This document shows, piece by piece, positions 25,101 through 33,928 of a stretch of DNA of 57,124 bases. Positions within the stretch are counted from its first letter, which is position 1; each line of letters opens with the position of its first letter. The translations under genes were made by a program, and so were the position numbers. The notes below the pieces were generated by a model that saw only the letters and a program-made list of their open reading frames with translations, did no database searches and was not told where the DNA came from. This stretch comes from JAYWIG01 sp043789035 (GTDB lineage Bacteria; Pseudomonadota; Gammaproteobacteria; Burkholderiales; Burkholderiaceae_E), in contig JAYWIG010000111.1 of assembly GCA_043789035.1 (NCBI GenBank), positions 1 to 57,124 of the forward strand, in the 5' to 3' direction.

Positions 25101-28100
25101 CAATACGAAGATAACCGGCACGGTTAATGACGGGGCAGTTGGTAATTCGATTCGTGGCAATGTTATTGCAGGCAATACCGGGTCGGGTATCCGGATCATC
25201 GGCTACAACACCGGCAGCAATATCGTCACAGGCAACTATATTGGTACAAATGCTTCCGGTCTTTCAATTGGTAACATTATCGATGGCGTGTCCATCCAGC
25301 AGGCATCCTCTCTTAATGTAATTGGCGGCGTAACCACCGGCGATGGCAATCGGATCGCTTATAACGGTAATCACGGCGTATTAGTTATGGCGCCTGACGC
25401 TTCGCTGCCAGTGGGTTCACAGACATCAAACAACTCAGTGCTACAAAACAGCCTATTTGCCAACGGTGGGCTTGGTATCGAGCTAGTACCCTTCGATAGA
25501 GCAAACAACAGTTTTCAGTTTGGTCCAACCGCTAATGATGCGGGCGATGTTGACGTAGGCCCGAATGGCTTAATGAATTTTCCTGAAATAGCAGTCGCGT
25601 CCAACGACGGAACAACCTCCAGAATCGTAGGCCGTATTAACGCTGTGGCAAATTCCTTTTATCGGGTCGAGTTCTTTTCGAGCCAGGCTGCGGATAGTAG
25701 CGGCTATGGTGAAGGTGCAGTCTTTTTGGGCAGCAAAAACGTTGCTACTAATAACAGCGGTATCGGACTATTTACATTTGATGCCAGCGTGGCCAATGCG
25801 CCTATCGGAAATTGGATATCTGCCACTGCGACGCAGACCGATAGTACGTTCTTGATAGCTGGCTTTTTGCAGACCTCGGAATTTTCTCAAGCGAAGCAAA
25901 TTGTCGCAGCGCCTGTCTTTACCTCTTCGAACAAAAACATCACCGTCGATGAAAATACGTTGCCATTGCTTAATGTAACCCTTGATCTTCAAAACCCGTC
26001 TCAAACAGGGTTGTCGTTCACTATCGAAAATGTTAGTACTATGGACGGGCAGTTCGGCAGTATCAACGCTACAAGTGGCGCGCTGACTTTTATAGCGCCT
26101 GCTAATTATGAAGCGCTGCTTCTCGACACACCTTCGGACAACTATTGGTGGTTCAAAGTTCGCGTAACCGATGGGGCCTTTGAAACCTCGATCATCTACA
26201 AATTCAAAGTGACGGATGTCAATGAAGCGCCAGTTATTGCAGTGCCGACAAATGTGTCGGGTGTTGAGGATACCGCTATCGCATTGACGATGACTAATTC
26301 AATTTCGATCGCCGACGTCGATACCAAAACGACAATAAACATAGCACCTATCAGGGTGACTGTTTATGCTGAAAATGCGTTTGGTGTAGCGGTTGGAAAC
26401 CTCAGCACCAGTGGCCCGTTGACAGGCGTAGCGTTGACAATTGTTGCTGGTGGTTTGCAGTTCGATGGGCAGTTAAGTGACGTGAATGCGGCATTGCAAG
26501 CTGTGGTTCTTACCCCTAGTCTTAACGACACTCAGGACGTCTATATGAGGGTTGTGGCGGAGGATTTTGGTTCTGGCATTTCTGGGGCGCAGAGTTTGCT
26601 TTCGGCCAAACAATTCAAAATTGCCTTTGCTGCCGTGAACGATCCGCCTGTCGTCTCAGGCCTTGTGCCATCAATCGTATTTACCGAGAATCAGTCACCG
26701 CTTTTTATCGCATCGAGCTTGGTCATTAGCGATGTAGATAACACGATCTTATCTGCCGCAAGTGTCCAAGTAACGAGTGGTTATCACCCGGCCTTAGATA
26801 TCTTTACGGTTCAAAACACCTTTGGTTTAACTGCTTTATTCGATACCGCTACACAGGCCTTATCAATTGCGGGGGCTGCCTCAGTGGCAACTTATCAGGA
26901 TGCCCTTCGTAGTGTGACTTATGCGAACTCTGCAGACGTGCCGCATACCGAGCCTCGGGCTGTGGAATTTAAAGTCTTTGATGGGGTTACATGGTCGACC
27001 CCGCAGAGCGTGATAATCGACGTTCAAGCGATAAACGATCCACCTACTGCCACCTTGCCCGCGAGTTTAACAGTGCCCTATGCGGAAACGATTTCACTCA
27101 ATAGCCAAGGTGTATTTTCGATTGCGGATGTCGATGCAGAAAACTCCGAGTTGGAAGTGACGATCAGCGCAACTGGCGGTACGCTCTCGCTGTTAAACGC
27201 AACAGGTTTGACAATCGTTAATGGCGATATATTAAGTGCAACGCAGCTCACTTATAGGGGTGCATTGGCCGACCTAAACACCGCATTCGGGAACCTTTCC
27301 TACACAGCTACTTTCGGTTATGTTGGCGCTGCTCAATTGACAATGCAAGTTGATGATTTAGGTAACGGCGGTAGTCAAACGCCGGAGAGTTCATCGCGTT
27401 ATACACTGCCGATCACTGTTCAGCCGGGCATCAAACCGGTGCTTATTTATGTTGGCAGTTCAATTAGCTTCTCGGAAGGGGCGCCCCCAATTAGCCTAAT
27501 GCCGTTAGTGCGATTGGGCGGTAGTAATACCAACCAAATTACGCAAGCGCAGGTAAAGATTCTGGGTGGGTTTGAGTCAGGTTTTGATACGCTTAAATGG
27601 GCTCCGCCGAGTGCTTCGCTTGCGGTAGCTTGGAGTTCGGTTTCCGGAATGCTAACTATTACTGGCAGCGGTACTTTTCTTGAGTATGAAAACTTATTGC
27701 GCTCAATCACCTTCGAGAATTCGTCGCAAAATCCTTCTACGCTTAGTCGGGCAATTGAAATTCAGGCTTTCGACGGCGTGCAGGCCAGTGATGTAAAGAC
27801 AATCGCAGTGGCTGTTACTGCTGTGAACGATGCGCCGGTGTTGGTCAGTAACCAGACTTTGGTGACCAATGAAGATGTGGCGCTCTCGTTTTCTGGTGCG
27901 AATGCTTGGTCAGTATCAGACGTCGACAATACCGCACTTAGACTAGGGATTGAGGTATCCAATGGAACACTTGCCTGGAAGGCCGGTACTAGCGTTCCAT
28001 CTGGCGTGCAACGGGCTGGTACAAGATCAGTCTTATTAACCGGTACCGCAGCGCAAATTAATAGCTGGGCTTCGAGTATTGCTTTTGTCCCGACCACTGA

Positions 28101-29358
28101 TTTTTTTGGCACCGCCAATATTCGATGGAGCTTGGCCGATACTGCCGCGGTTCCAGCGGTTGTCAATCGCACGAGCACTATCGCGGTGAATGCTGTGAAC
28201 GATACGCCTACGTATAACAGCGGTACTGATTTAAAGTTGGATCAAGCGGGCACGGTTCAAATAAGTGCAACACAAGCTCAAGCGCTCGACGTCGATAATA
28301 CCGCTGCGCAGCTTACCTATCGCCTTAGTGCGTTGCCAAGCAGTGGCGTACTGATTTTAAGCGGCCAAACCCTCAGCACGAACGGGCAGTTTACACAGGC
28401 AGATATTGATAGTGGCAAATTGCAGTATCGGCATGATGGCTCGGCGAGGTCTTCGGATAGCTTTTCGTTTGTTGTGACCGATACAGCCGGAGCAAGTACA
28501 ACAAACAAGACTATCAACGTCAATATCGCATTAAGACCCGTTGTCATCGTTCAAAACAGGTCAGTCCAGAGCACAGCAGGAAATACCCAACCCACCTCTG
28601 CTAGCAACAGCGTAAGTGCAGCGAGTGCAAGTAGTGTCGCTGTTGATACGAAATCAACACCTGCGAATGTATCTAACGCAGACAGCAGCGCTGGAGTAGC
28701 GGCTGCCAATAGCAGCCCTCAGGTAAACGCACAAAGGGCCGCAACCAGAGCGATTAGCGCTCCGAGTGTTTCAACGAGCCCTTTGAATGATTCGTCGGTC
28801 GGTGTTTTAAGCTCTACCAATCCGTCTAGCTTTCGAATGGGTGAGCCGCAGAAATTAGGGGATGAGAAAGTAAAGCTTGACTCAAAACACTCTTATGCAT
28901 CCGTGCACAATGATGGCCCGAAGCTGGATAACCTAGCCTCCCTGGGCTTTAGCCGTACGCGGACTGCAGTTGAAAGCGCCGAGTACGCGCAAATCGTGCG
29001 AACTGCGTTAAGCGATCGAGGATTTATCGATGATGTGAAAAAAATCGGCGATGACGTTAAGCAAACCCTCACGATTGATAGAAACGTGGTGGCTTCGACA
29101 ACCGCGGTTAGTGCAGGCTTGTCGATTGGTTATGTGATATGGCTGGTTCGAGGAGGTGCTTTACTCAGTAGTTTGTTGGCTTCGGTCCCGGCGTGGCGGG
29201 TAATGGACCCTCTACCAATCCTAGGCAGCATGGGTGAAGATGGCGAGCAAAGTGATGATGAATCCCTCGAGGCTATGATTGATAAAGCAAATCGCAAAAA
29301 ACTTGGCTCCGTACAACACAGCCATAGCACAGAGCTCGCGTTAGACTCGGTTAAGTAG
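22120..29358 (+). CDS. Giant LEPR-XLL / DUF4347 surface protein with beta-helix and cadherin-like repeats
   Basis: A 2412-residue protein, probably an envelope-associated adhesin or sensor. In order: LEPR-XLL motif LEPRLLYSADL (36-46); DUF4347 (about 79-250) with SHG (His146) and YGCN (Cys189); repeated blades of the type VAxxxxGxFVIAW (about 270-640); a Calx-beta-like unit (about 655-745); a CSLREA-like segment GKISLREALTAANN (about 787); a right-handed beta-helix rich in NNxI repeats (about 860-1125); cadherin-like repeats with joints VNEAPVI, AVNDPPVV, AINDPPTA, AVNDAPVL and AVNDTPTY (about 1270-2140); a Ser/Ala/Thr/Asn linker; a hydrophobic anchor GYVIWLVRGGALLSSLLASV (about 2333-2352); and an acidic tail. 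It has no obvious Sec signal. It starts at a GTG with no ribosome binding site. Confidence 0.93.
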   Translation: MKKVLEGGTAHLRSVFQWLFGSSKAPSRQVAAHEPLEPRLLYSADLAPLALVAQDASPAASVSAQALDQGAPTQANKPSIELVVVDSRVGDVAALLNDVANQQANGRPLVLIEVQADENGLAIISAALEQARQNGQEVSAVHLVSHGRDGEFDIGNQTINQASLRSNSATFAQWANAFSADGDLLIYGCNFAQSAKGQGLAKSLSELTGADVAANPQATGAQALGGDWVLDFATGSIEARGVTSQAFQSNWQHLLTPVFTDATPQKVNTGTGAAITGYSTNTSLSSGGRIIGIAANGDYVVVWENSSQDVKFRRFNADGTAKDATERALSTSGSLLQKQPSIAVASSGEFVIAWTDTQFSGVAIRAERYDANGTIVGGTSIPGSAPTRPSVAFDESNKDFVIVWEEGIANRGIYAQAFTWSGNKLSTSPFRVNQFGGENSYRPSVAVLSGRAMVVWEGQDADGGGIKYRDFNLDGSNVRAEIIVNSSETSEQNAPDIAVAQSGNFVVAWQISVSGNDATRFRIFDQDLNAMTSDVRVTIDHLGNQNIPKVAVADDGRFVIVQQDVGIAQDANGKAVTVTVFNADGTRNETYPEGSLSYVLPNDTYVTGDQIAPAVSWRGGQVATAWTSNATGTNVVLSRRLDLNAVAGLNVVLPTSNQLVEGDAAKQISVRLNTAPTSNVTVTASVSNAQGTLTNATLIFTPTNWSIAQSIGVAATADLTVDANTPFTVALKATSTDATYNVLVPQSYPFTSINVDQLHDIVVDTNVDTIDGSDVSSLTALYLNRGTDGKISLREALTAANNTSNSLGADRITFDISVSLGLNPVILLTAALPTITDAVMIDGTNQPNSTAATDFITLVGSSDGTTAQLPLTVFSGLTLGVGSSDSDIRGLAITGFNDNGITVQSSNNTFKQNYLGFSPLNSALPKNQLNGIYFYAATSTNATNNLVQDNVISNNNAAGVQVNGADSNRIINNNIGTNAAGNAALANGGDGVLINTKITGTVNDGAVGNSIRGNVIAGNTGSGIRIIGYNTGSNIVTGNYIGTNASGLSIGNIIDGVSIQQASSLNVIGGVTTGDGNRIAYNGNHGVLVMAPDASLPVGSQTSNNSVLQNSLFANGGLGIELVPFDRANNSFQFGPTANDAGDVDVGPNGLMNFPEIAVASNDGTTSRIVGRINAVANSFYRVEFFSSQAADSSGYGEGAVFLGSKNVATNNSGIGLFTFDASVANAPIGNWISATATQTDSTFLIAGFLQTSEFSQAKQIVAAPVFTSSNKNITVDENTLPLLNVTLDLQNPSQTGLSFTIENVSTMDGQFGSINATSGALTFIAPANYEALLLDTPSDNYWWFKVRVTDGAFETSIIYKFKVTDVNEAPVIAVPTNVSGVEDTAIALTMTNSISIADVDTKTTINIAPIRVTVYAENAFGVAVGNLSTSGPLTGVALTIVAGGLQFDGQLSDVNAALQAVVLTPSLNDTQDVYMRVVAEDFGSGISGAQSLLSAKQFKIAFAAVNDPPVVSGLVPSIVFTENQSPLFIASSLVISDVDNTILSAASVQVTSGYHPALDIFTVQNTFGLTALFDTATQALSIAGAASVATYQDALRSVTYANSADVPHTEPRAVEFKVFDGVTWSTPQSVIIDVQAINDPPTATLPASLTVPYAETISLNSQGVFSIADVDAENSELEVTISATGGTLSLLNATGLTIVNGDILSATQLTYRGALADLNTAFGNLSYTATFGYVGAAQLTMQVDDLGNGGSQTPESSSRYTLPITVQPGIKPVLIYVGSSISFSEGAPPISLMPLVRLGGSNTNQITQAQVKILGGFESGFDTLKWAPPSASLAVAWSSVSGMLTITGSGTFLEYENLLRSITFENSSQNPSTLSRAIEIQAFDGVQASDVKTIAVAVTAVNDAPVLVSNQTLVTNEDVALSFSGANAWSVSDVDNTALRLGIEVSNGTLAWKAGTSVPSGVQRAGTRSVLLTGTAAQINSWASSIAFVPTTDFFGTANIRWSLADTAAVPAVVNRTSTIAVNAVNDTPTYNSGTDLKLDQAGTVQISATQAQALDVDNTAAQLTYRLSALPSSGVLILSGQTLSTNGQFTQADIDSGKLQYRHDGSARSSDSFSFVVTDTAGASTTNKTINVNIALRPVVIVQNRSVQSTAGNTQPTSASNSVSAASASSVAVDTKSTPANVSNADSSAGVAAANSSPQVNAQRAATRAISAPSVSTSPLNDSSVGVLSSTNPSSFRMGEPQKLGDEKVKLDSKHSYASVHNDGPKLDNLASLGFSRTRTAVESAEYAQIVRTALSDRGFIDDVKKIGDDVKQTLTIDRNVVASTTAVSAGLSIGYVIWLVRGGALLSSLLASVPAWRVMDPLPILGSMGEDGEQSDDESLEAMIDKANRKKLGSVQHSHSTELALDSVK

Positions 29359-29411
29359 CCGTTCGGCGGGTTGCTAAGCTACATAATAGGAATAGTCCCT
29401 AAACTTGGATT

Positions 29412-32033
29412 GTGAAAATCCGGAAACCCCTTCTTCAAAAACCTATCTCGGCCGCGGCTGTAACTCTTCGTCTTGGCAAAATGCTAAGTAAGGTTGGGGC
29501 GTATTCTAAGTTTAAGAAACAACTTAACAAATACATTAGCGCACGGTTTTACCTTGCAGTTGGACTGGTATCGCTATTGGCAAGTACGTTACTTGGCGCG
29601 ATGTATTTTGACTTTATCCCCGATAAACCAGGGTTGCAAAGGGAGGCCCGTGCCACTGTTGCAGAAATGAGTGCGTTGACGTTAATACCTGCGGTTGCGA
29701 CCGGCAATTTGCAAGACTTGCAGGCGACCTTAAAATTTATTGCCAGTCGCAGCTCCCAAATTGAATCAATGGCCGTACGCCGTGGCGATGGGACATTGAT
29801 TGCGCAAGTCAATAGCCACTCAATATTATGGAAAGCAACCGATTCGGAACATTCTGTTGATTCTCAAGTGGTTGTGCCACTCACCACCGAGGGTACAAAT
29901 TGGGGTCAAATCGAGTTATTGTTTAAGCCGGCGGCAGATAACCGAGTGTGGCTTATTCTTGGTATTGCGCTGAGTTGCTTTTGTAGCTTTTACTTTTATT
30001 TAGGAAAGATGCTTAAACACCTGGACCCTTCAAAAGCCGTGCCGGAGCGAGTTCGTAATGCCCTTGATACCTTGGCCGAAGGGTTGTTGGTGGTTGATGT
30101 AGAAGGCAATATTGTTTTAGCCAATAAGGCTTTTGCAAATCATGTCGGCGTTGAGGCTGAAAAGTTAACCGGGCGTTTGATGGAGAGCTTCGGATGGTGT
30201 GACTCTCACGGTGCCATTGCAAAAGACCTACCTTGGACAGATTGTCTGCTAGCTGGTATCGCTAGAAACGGTGCCCACGTATCGTTAGCTTCTGCAAAGG
30301 GGAAACGCCACTCATTTATGGTGAATTGCTCACCCGTGATCGGCGGTAACAATAAACACAGCGGTATGTTGATGAGCTTAAGCGACATCACCATTATTGA
30401 GGAAAAAGAAGCTGAGCTTGTGGAATCGAAAAAGTCGGCTGATTTAGCGAACCAAGCTAAAAGTGACTTCTTGGCCAATATGAGCCATGAAATTCGAACC
30501 CCCATGAATGCTGTTTTAGGGTTTACCGAGTTGTTGCGACGCGGCCAGGTGCGCGACGAGAAAGAGGCGAAAAAGCACTTGAACACGATTCACAGTAACG
30601 GCAAACATTTGCTCGAATTAATTAACGATATTCTCGACCTTTCGAAAGTCGAAGCTGGCCGTTTAGAGGTTGAAAAAATCTCGGTTCAACCGCATCGCAT
30701 CATTGCCGAAGTTGTGCAAGTACTGCAGGTGAAAGCCACGGAAAAAGGCATAGCCTTAAAGTTTGTTTGTAATGGTTTAGTGCCGCCAGTGGTTCAAACG
30801 GACCCAGCTCGTTTACGCCAAGTGATTACAAATTTGGTTGGCAATGCAATTAAGTTCACCGAGCACGGCCAAGTTTCCATTGTTCAGCGCATGGTCAATG
30901 ACGGCAATCATTCAAAACTTGCCATCAGCATAATCGATTCAGGTGTTGGCATTGCACCTGATAAAGTCGATAGTATTTTCGAAGCCTTTGTACAAGCTGA
31001 GTCTTCGACTACCCGCCGCTTTGGTGGTACCGGCCTTGGTCTTTCGATTAGTAAGAAATTCGCGCTTGCGTTGGGGGGCGATATATTTGTCAAGAGTGAG
31101 CTAGGCAAAGGCAGTAGCTTTACCGTCACTGTGGACCCTGGTGTTATTGATCCGCGTAGTATGGTGCGCGGCGAAATGCTTGATTTGAATGTCGAGGCAG
31201 CTGTCGATAATCGTACGCATCGTTGGCAGTTTGCTGGGCAATCGATATTGGTAGTCGATGATGGTAACGAGAATCGAGAGCTTGTCAGGTTAGTTCTTGA
31301 AGAGGTTGGCCTTGTCGTGACAGAAGCGGAGAACGGCCAAATTGCGGTTGATAAGGTCAAGCTAAACGAGTTCGCGCTCGTGCTGATGGATATGCAGATG
31401 CCAGTACTTGACGGTTACGAGGCGACCAAGGCATTGCGAAACTATGGCTATCAAAAGCCAATTGTTGCCTTAACGGCGCATGCAATGGCTGGTTTCGAAG
31501 CGAAGATTATTGCGGCTGGTTGTACAGGCTATTTAACCAAGCCAATTGATATCGACAAATTATTGCAGTACTTGGCAAGCATCCTTCAAGCTAAGCAAGT
31601 TCTCATTGAGGGCGACACCCAAAAGATGCATCTAGGCGTAACTAACACGTCTTTGCCTCAATCTAACGTGGCTATCGATCAGTTGCCTGTGGTATCGCGA
31701 TTGGCGGGCCATCCGAAACTTGGGGCAGTGGCACGAACCTTCGGCCTTAAGCTTCCTGGTGAGCTTTTAAAAATGCAGCTGGCCATCAAAAGCCAATCAT
31801 TTATCGAACTATCGGAGCTCGCTCACTGGCTTAAAGGCGCGGCTGGGTCGGTTGGCTATGATGTGTTTACTGAACCTGCGCAACGCCTCGAAAAAGCCGC
31901 TAAGACCATGGATACCCAAGTGGCTAATGAAATGCTTGTCTTGGTGAGTTCTATGGCGACCAGATTAGTGTTGCCAGAACCTGTAGCTATTGCCGCAAAA
32001 GAAAAAATGAATGAAACGGTAAGTACCACATGA
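29412..32033 (+). CDS. Hybrid sensor histidine kinase (TM sensor-PAS-HisKA-HATPase-REC-HPt)
   Basis: An 873-residue inner-membrane kinase. A basic cytoplasmic leader precedes TM1 (about 47-66); the periplasmic sensor spans about 67-178 and TM2 about 179-200. A PAS domain (about 212-330) follows the joint HLDPSKAVPERVRNALDTL. The dimerisation domain has His359 in FLANMSHEIRTPMN. The ATPase domain carries NLVGNAIKFTEHG and GGTGLGLSISKKF. A receiver domain (about 615-735) has Asp660 in LVLMDMQMPVLDG, and a C-terminal HPt has His805 in LAHWLKGAAGSVG. The whole phosphorelay is thus in one chain. It starts at a GTG 53 bp after the giant gene and is followed 28 bp later by the receiver-GGDEF-EAL gene, so the three are likely co-transcribed. 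Confidence 0.94.
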   Translation: MKIRKPLLQKPISAAAVTLRLGKMLSKVGAYSKFKKQLNKYISARFYLAVGLVSLLASTLLGAMYFDFIPDKPGLQREARATVAEMSALTLIPAVATGNLQDLQATLKFIASRSSQIESMAVRRGDGTLIAQVNSHSILWKATDSEHSVDSQVVVPLTTEGTNWGQIELLFKPAADNRVWLILGIALSCFCSFYFYLGKMLKHLDPSKAVPERVRNALDTLAEGLLVVDVEGNIVLANKAFANHVGVEAEKLTGRLMESFGWCDSHGAIAKDLPWTDCLLAGIARNGAHVSLASAKGKRHSFMVNCSPVIGGNNKHSGMLMSLSDITIIEEKEAELVESKKSADLANQAKSDFLANMSHEIRTPMNAVLGFTELLRRGQVRDEKEAKKHLNTIHSNGKHLLELINDILDLSKVEAGRLEVEKISVQPHRIIAEVVQVLQVKATEKGIALKFVCNGLVPPVVQTDPARLRQVITNLVGNAIKFTEHGQVSIVQRMVNDGNHSKLAISIIDSGVGIAPDKVDSIFEAFVQAESSTTRRFGGTGLGLSISKKFALALGGDIFVKSELGKGSSFTVTVDPGVIDPRSMVRGEMLDLNVEAAVDNRTHRWQFAGQSILVVDDGNENRELVRLVLEEVGLVVTEAENGQIAVDKVKLNEFALVLMDMQMPVLDGYEATKALRNYGYQKPIVALTAHAMAGFEAKIIAAGCTGYLTKPIDIDKLLQYLASILQAKQVLIEGDTQKMHLGVTNTSLPQSNVAIDQLPVVSRLAGHPKLGAVARTFGLKLPGELLKMQLAIKSQSFIELSELAHWLKGAAGSVGYDVFTEPAQRLEKAAKTMDTQVANEMLVLVSSMATRLVLPEPVAIAAKEKMNETVSTT

Positions 32034-32061
32034 GCGCGAAAAATAATGATAAGGTGCCAGA

Positions 32062-33867
32062 ATGACAAATCCGCTTTCACCCAATCCGCAAGACGCGCTC
32101 AGTAGCGCAATGGTGATGATCATCGATGATGAACCGATTGTGATTGATGTGGTTCAAACGTTTTTAGAAGAAGCTGGTTACCGTCGATTCATTGGCGTAG
32201 CGGACCCATTGAAAGCCATACAAGCGATCTCCGAAAATAAGCCTGATGTGGTGTTACTCGATTTGCTCATGCCAGGCCTAAACGGCTTAGATGTATTAAG
32301 TGCCGTGCGTGCTGACCCTGAGTTACGTTTTATTCCCGTGATTGTTTTGACAGCGGCCAGTGATGCTGCAACGAAATTAAAGGTATTGGAATTAGGAGCA
32401 ACGGACTTTCTCGCTAAGCCAGTCGATGCCAGTGAGTTAACTCTAAGGATGCGAAACTCACTTGCCTTTAAAGCTTATCGGGATCATCTCGCTTATTACG
32501 ATGGCCTAACTGGGTTGCCCAATCGAAAGTTATTCCAAGAGCGCCTTACTTTGGGTTTGCGTCGTGCGAAACGTGCAAATCAACACTGTGCGTTATTGCA
32601 TATGAATTTGGATCGATTTAAGCAAATTAATGAGACCTTAGGGCATCGGGTGGGAGATTCATTGCTAAAGCAGGTAGCCCTTCGATTAAATCAGTCGATT
32701 CGCGGTACAGATACTTTAAGCCGATTAGTTGACGAGAAAGAAACCGGCTGGAGCGTTTCTCGCGTAGGTGGCGATGAGTTCAGCGTACTCCTTACGGATC
32801 TCGACAGAGTGGAGAGTGCGGCAATTGTTGCACGCCGAATTTTGGCTGCATTAGTTGGTGGTTTTAGTATTGACGACAATGAGCTCTTCACTACGCCCAG
32901 TATTGGTATTTCGGTATTTCCTGACGATGCCGAGGATGCAGATGCTTTACTGAAAAATGCGGGCACTGCGCTTTCTCATGCTAAGCAAAAAGGCCGCAAT
33001 ACGTTTGTGTTTTATTCCGACGAAATCAACACACGTTCCAAAGCCAAGCTAAATATGGAAACCCAGCTCCGTCATGCGCTTGATCGAGATGAATTGTCAC
33101 TACACTATCAACCGAAAATTGATGTGCGAACCGGCAAAACCGTTGGTGCCGAAGTGCTGGTGCGTTGGAATCATCCCGAGCTTGGGCTTGTATCACCGGG
33201 TACTTTCATTCCTATTGCTGAAGACGCAGGCTTGATCGTGCCAATTGGCGATTGGGCCCTGCGAAAAGCATGTTTGCAATTGCAAGCTTTGCATAAAAGT
33301 GGCTTTGCTCACATCGGAACTTCGGTGAATGTTTCAAGCCCCCAGTTTCGAGCGGGCAGGCTTCTAACCGTGCTGAAAGAAGCGCTCAAAATATCGCCGA
33401 TCGACCCAAGCAAGATTACCTTAGAAATTACAGAAAGTGTTTTAGTGGAAAGCGCCCATGAAGCCATCGCCACTTTAAAAAGTATTCGTGACTTAGGCGT
33501 AAGAATTGCGCTGGATGATTTCGGCACCGGATATTCCTCGCTTTCCTATCTGAAAATGTTCCCTATCCATGAGTTAAAGGTTGATAGGGCATTCATCACT
33601 GGATTGCCGCAGGACGAAGAGAACGCCGCCATCACTGGTGCCATTATTTCTATGGCAAAAGGCTTAAGGCTTGAGGTTACTGCTGAAGGTATCGAAACAC
33701 CTGAGCAACTGGCATTTTTGCGATCGCACCAGTGCCACTATGCGCAGGGTTACTTGTTTAGCAAACCTGTACCGTTTCGAGACTTTGTGAATTTCTTGCG
33801 AGCCGGGGATCAGAAGCCGCCACCCGGAGAAACCCTCGATAAAATCGCTATTGCGCTCGACGTTTGA
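32062..33867 (+). CDS. Response regulator with GGDEF and EAL domains (c-di-GMP turnover)
   Basis: A 601-residue cytosolic protein, the probable output of the preceding kinase. The receiver domain (about 15-130) has Asp22/Asp23 and phospho-acceptor Asp67 in VLLDLLMPG. The diguanylate cyclase domain (about 143-318) has an intact GGDEF (236-240). An I-site RGTD (214-217) is present, but 13 residues (roughly 223-235) are inserted before GGDEF. The EAL domain (about 333-585) reads EVLVRW (363-368) in place of EALVRW, keeps DDFGTGYSSL and KVDRAFI, and ends with QGYLFSKPV. Both activities may be retained, since the metal-binding Glu is unchanged. Such enzymes set c-di-GMP, which commonly governs adhesion, in keeping with the giant surface protein upstream. 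Confidence 0.94.
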   Translation: MTNPLSPNPQDALSSAMVMIIDDEPIVIDVVQTFLEEAGYRRFIGVADPLKAIQAISENKPDVVLLDLLMPGLNGLDVLSAVRADPELRFIPVIVLTAASDAATKLKVLELGATDFLAKPVDASELTLRMRNSLAFKAYRDHLAYYDGLTGLPNRKLFQERLTLGLRRAKRANQHCALLHMNLDRFKQINETLGHRVGDSLLKQVALRLNQSIRGTDTLSRLVDEKETGWSVSRVGGDEFSVLLTDLDRVESAAIVARRILAALVGGFSIDDNELFTTPSIGISVFPDDAEDADALLKNAGTALSHAKQKGRNTFVFYSDEINTRSKAKLNMETQLRHALDRDELSLHYQPKIDVRTGKTVGAEVLVRWNHPELGLVSPGTFIPIAEDAGLIVPIGDWALRKACLQLQALHKSGFAHIGTSVNVSSPQFRAGRLLTVLKEALKISPIDPSKITLEITESVLVESAHEAIATLKSIRDLGVRIALDDFGTGYSSLSYLKMFPIHELKVDRAFITGLPQDEENAAITGAIISMAKGLRLEVTAEGIETPEQLAFLRSHQCHYAQGYLFSKPVPFRDFVNFLRAGDQKPPPGETLDKIAIALDV

Positions 33868-33928
33868 ACTCTCCCTTCGAAGAAATCCCTTATTCTAGAG
33901 GCCTTGAGTTCCACCTTGTGAGGTTGTC

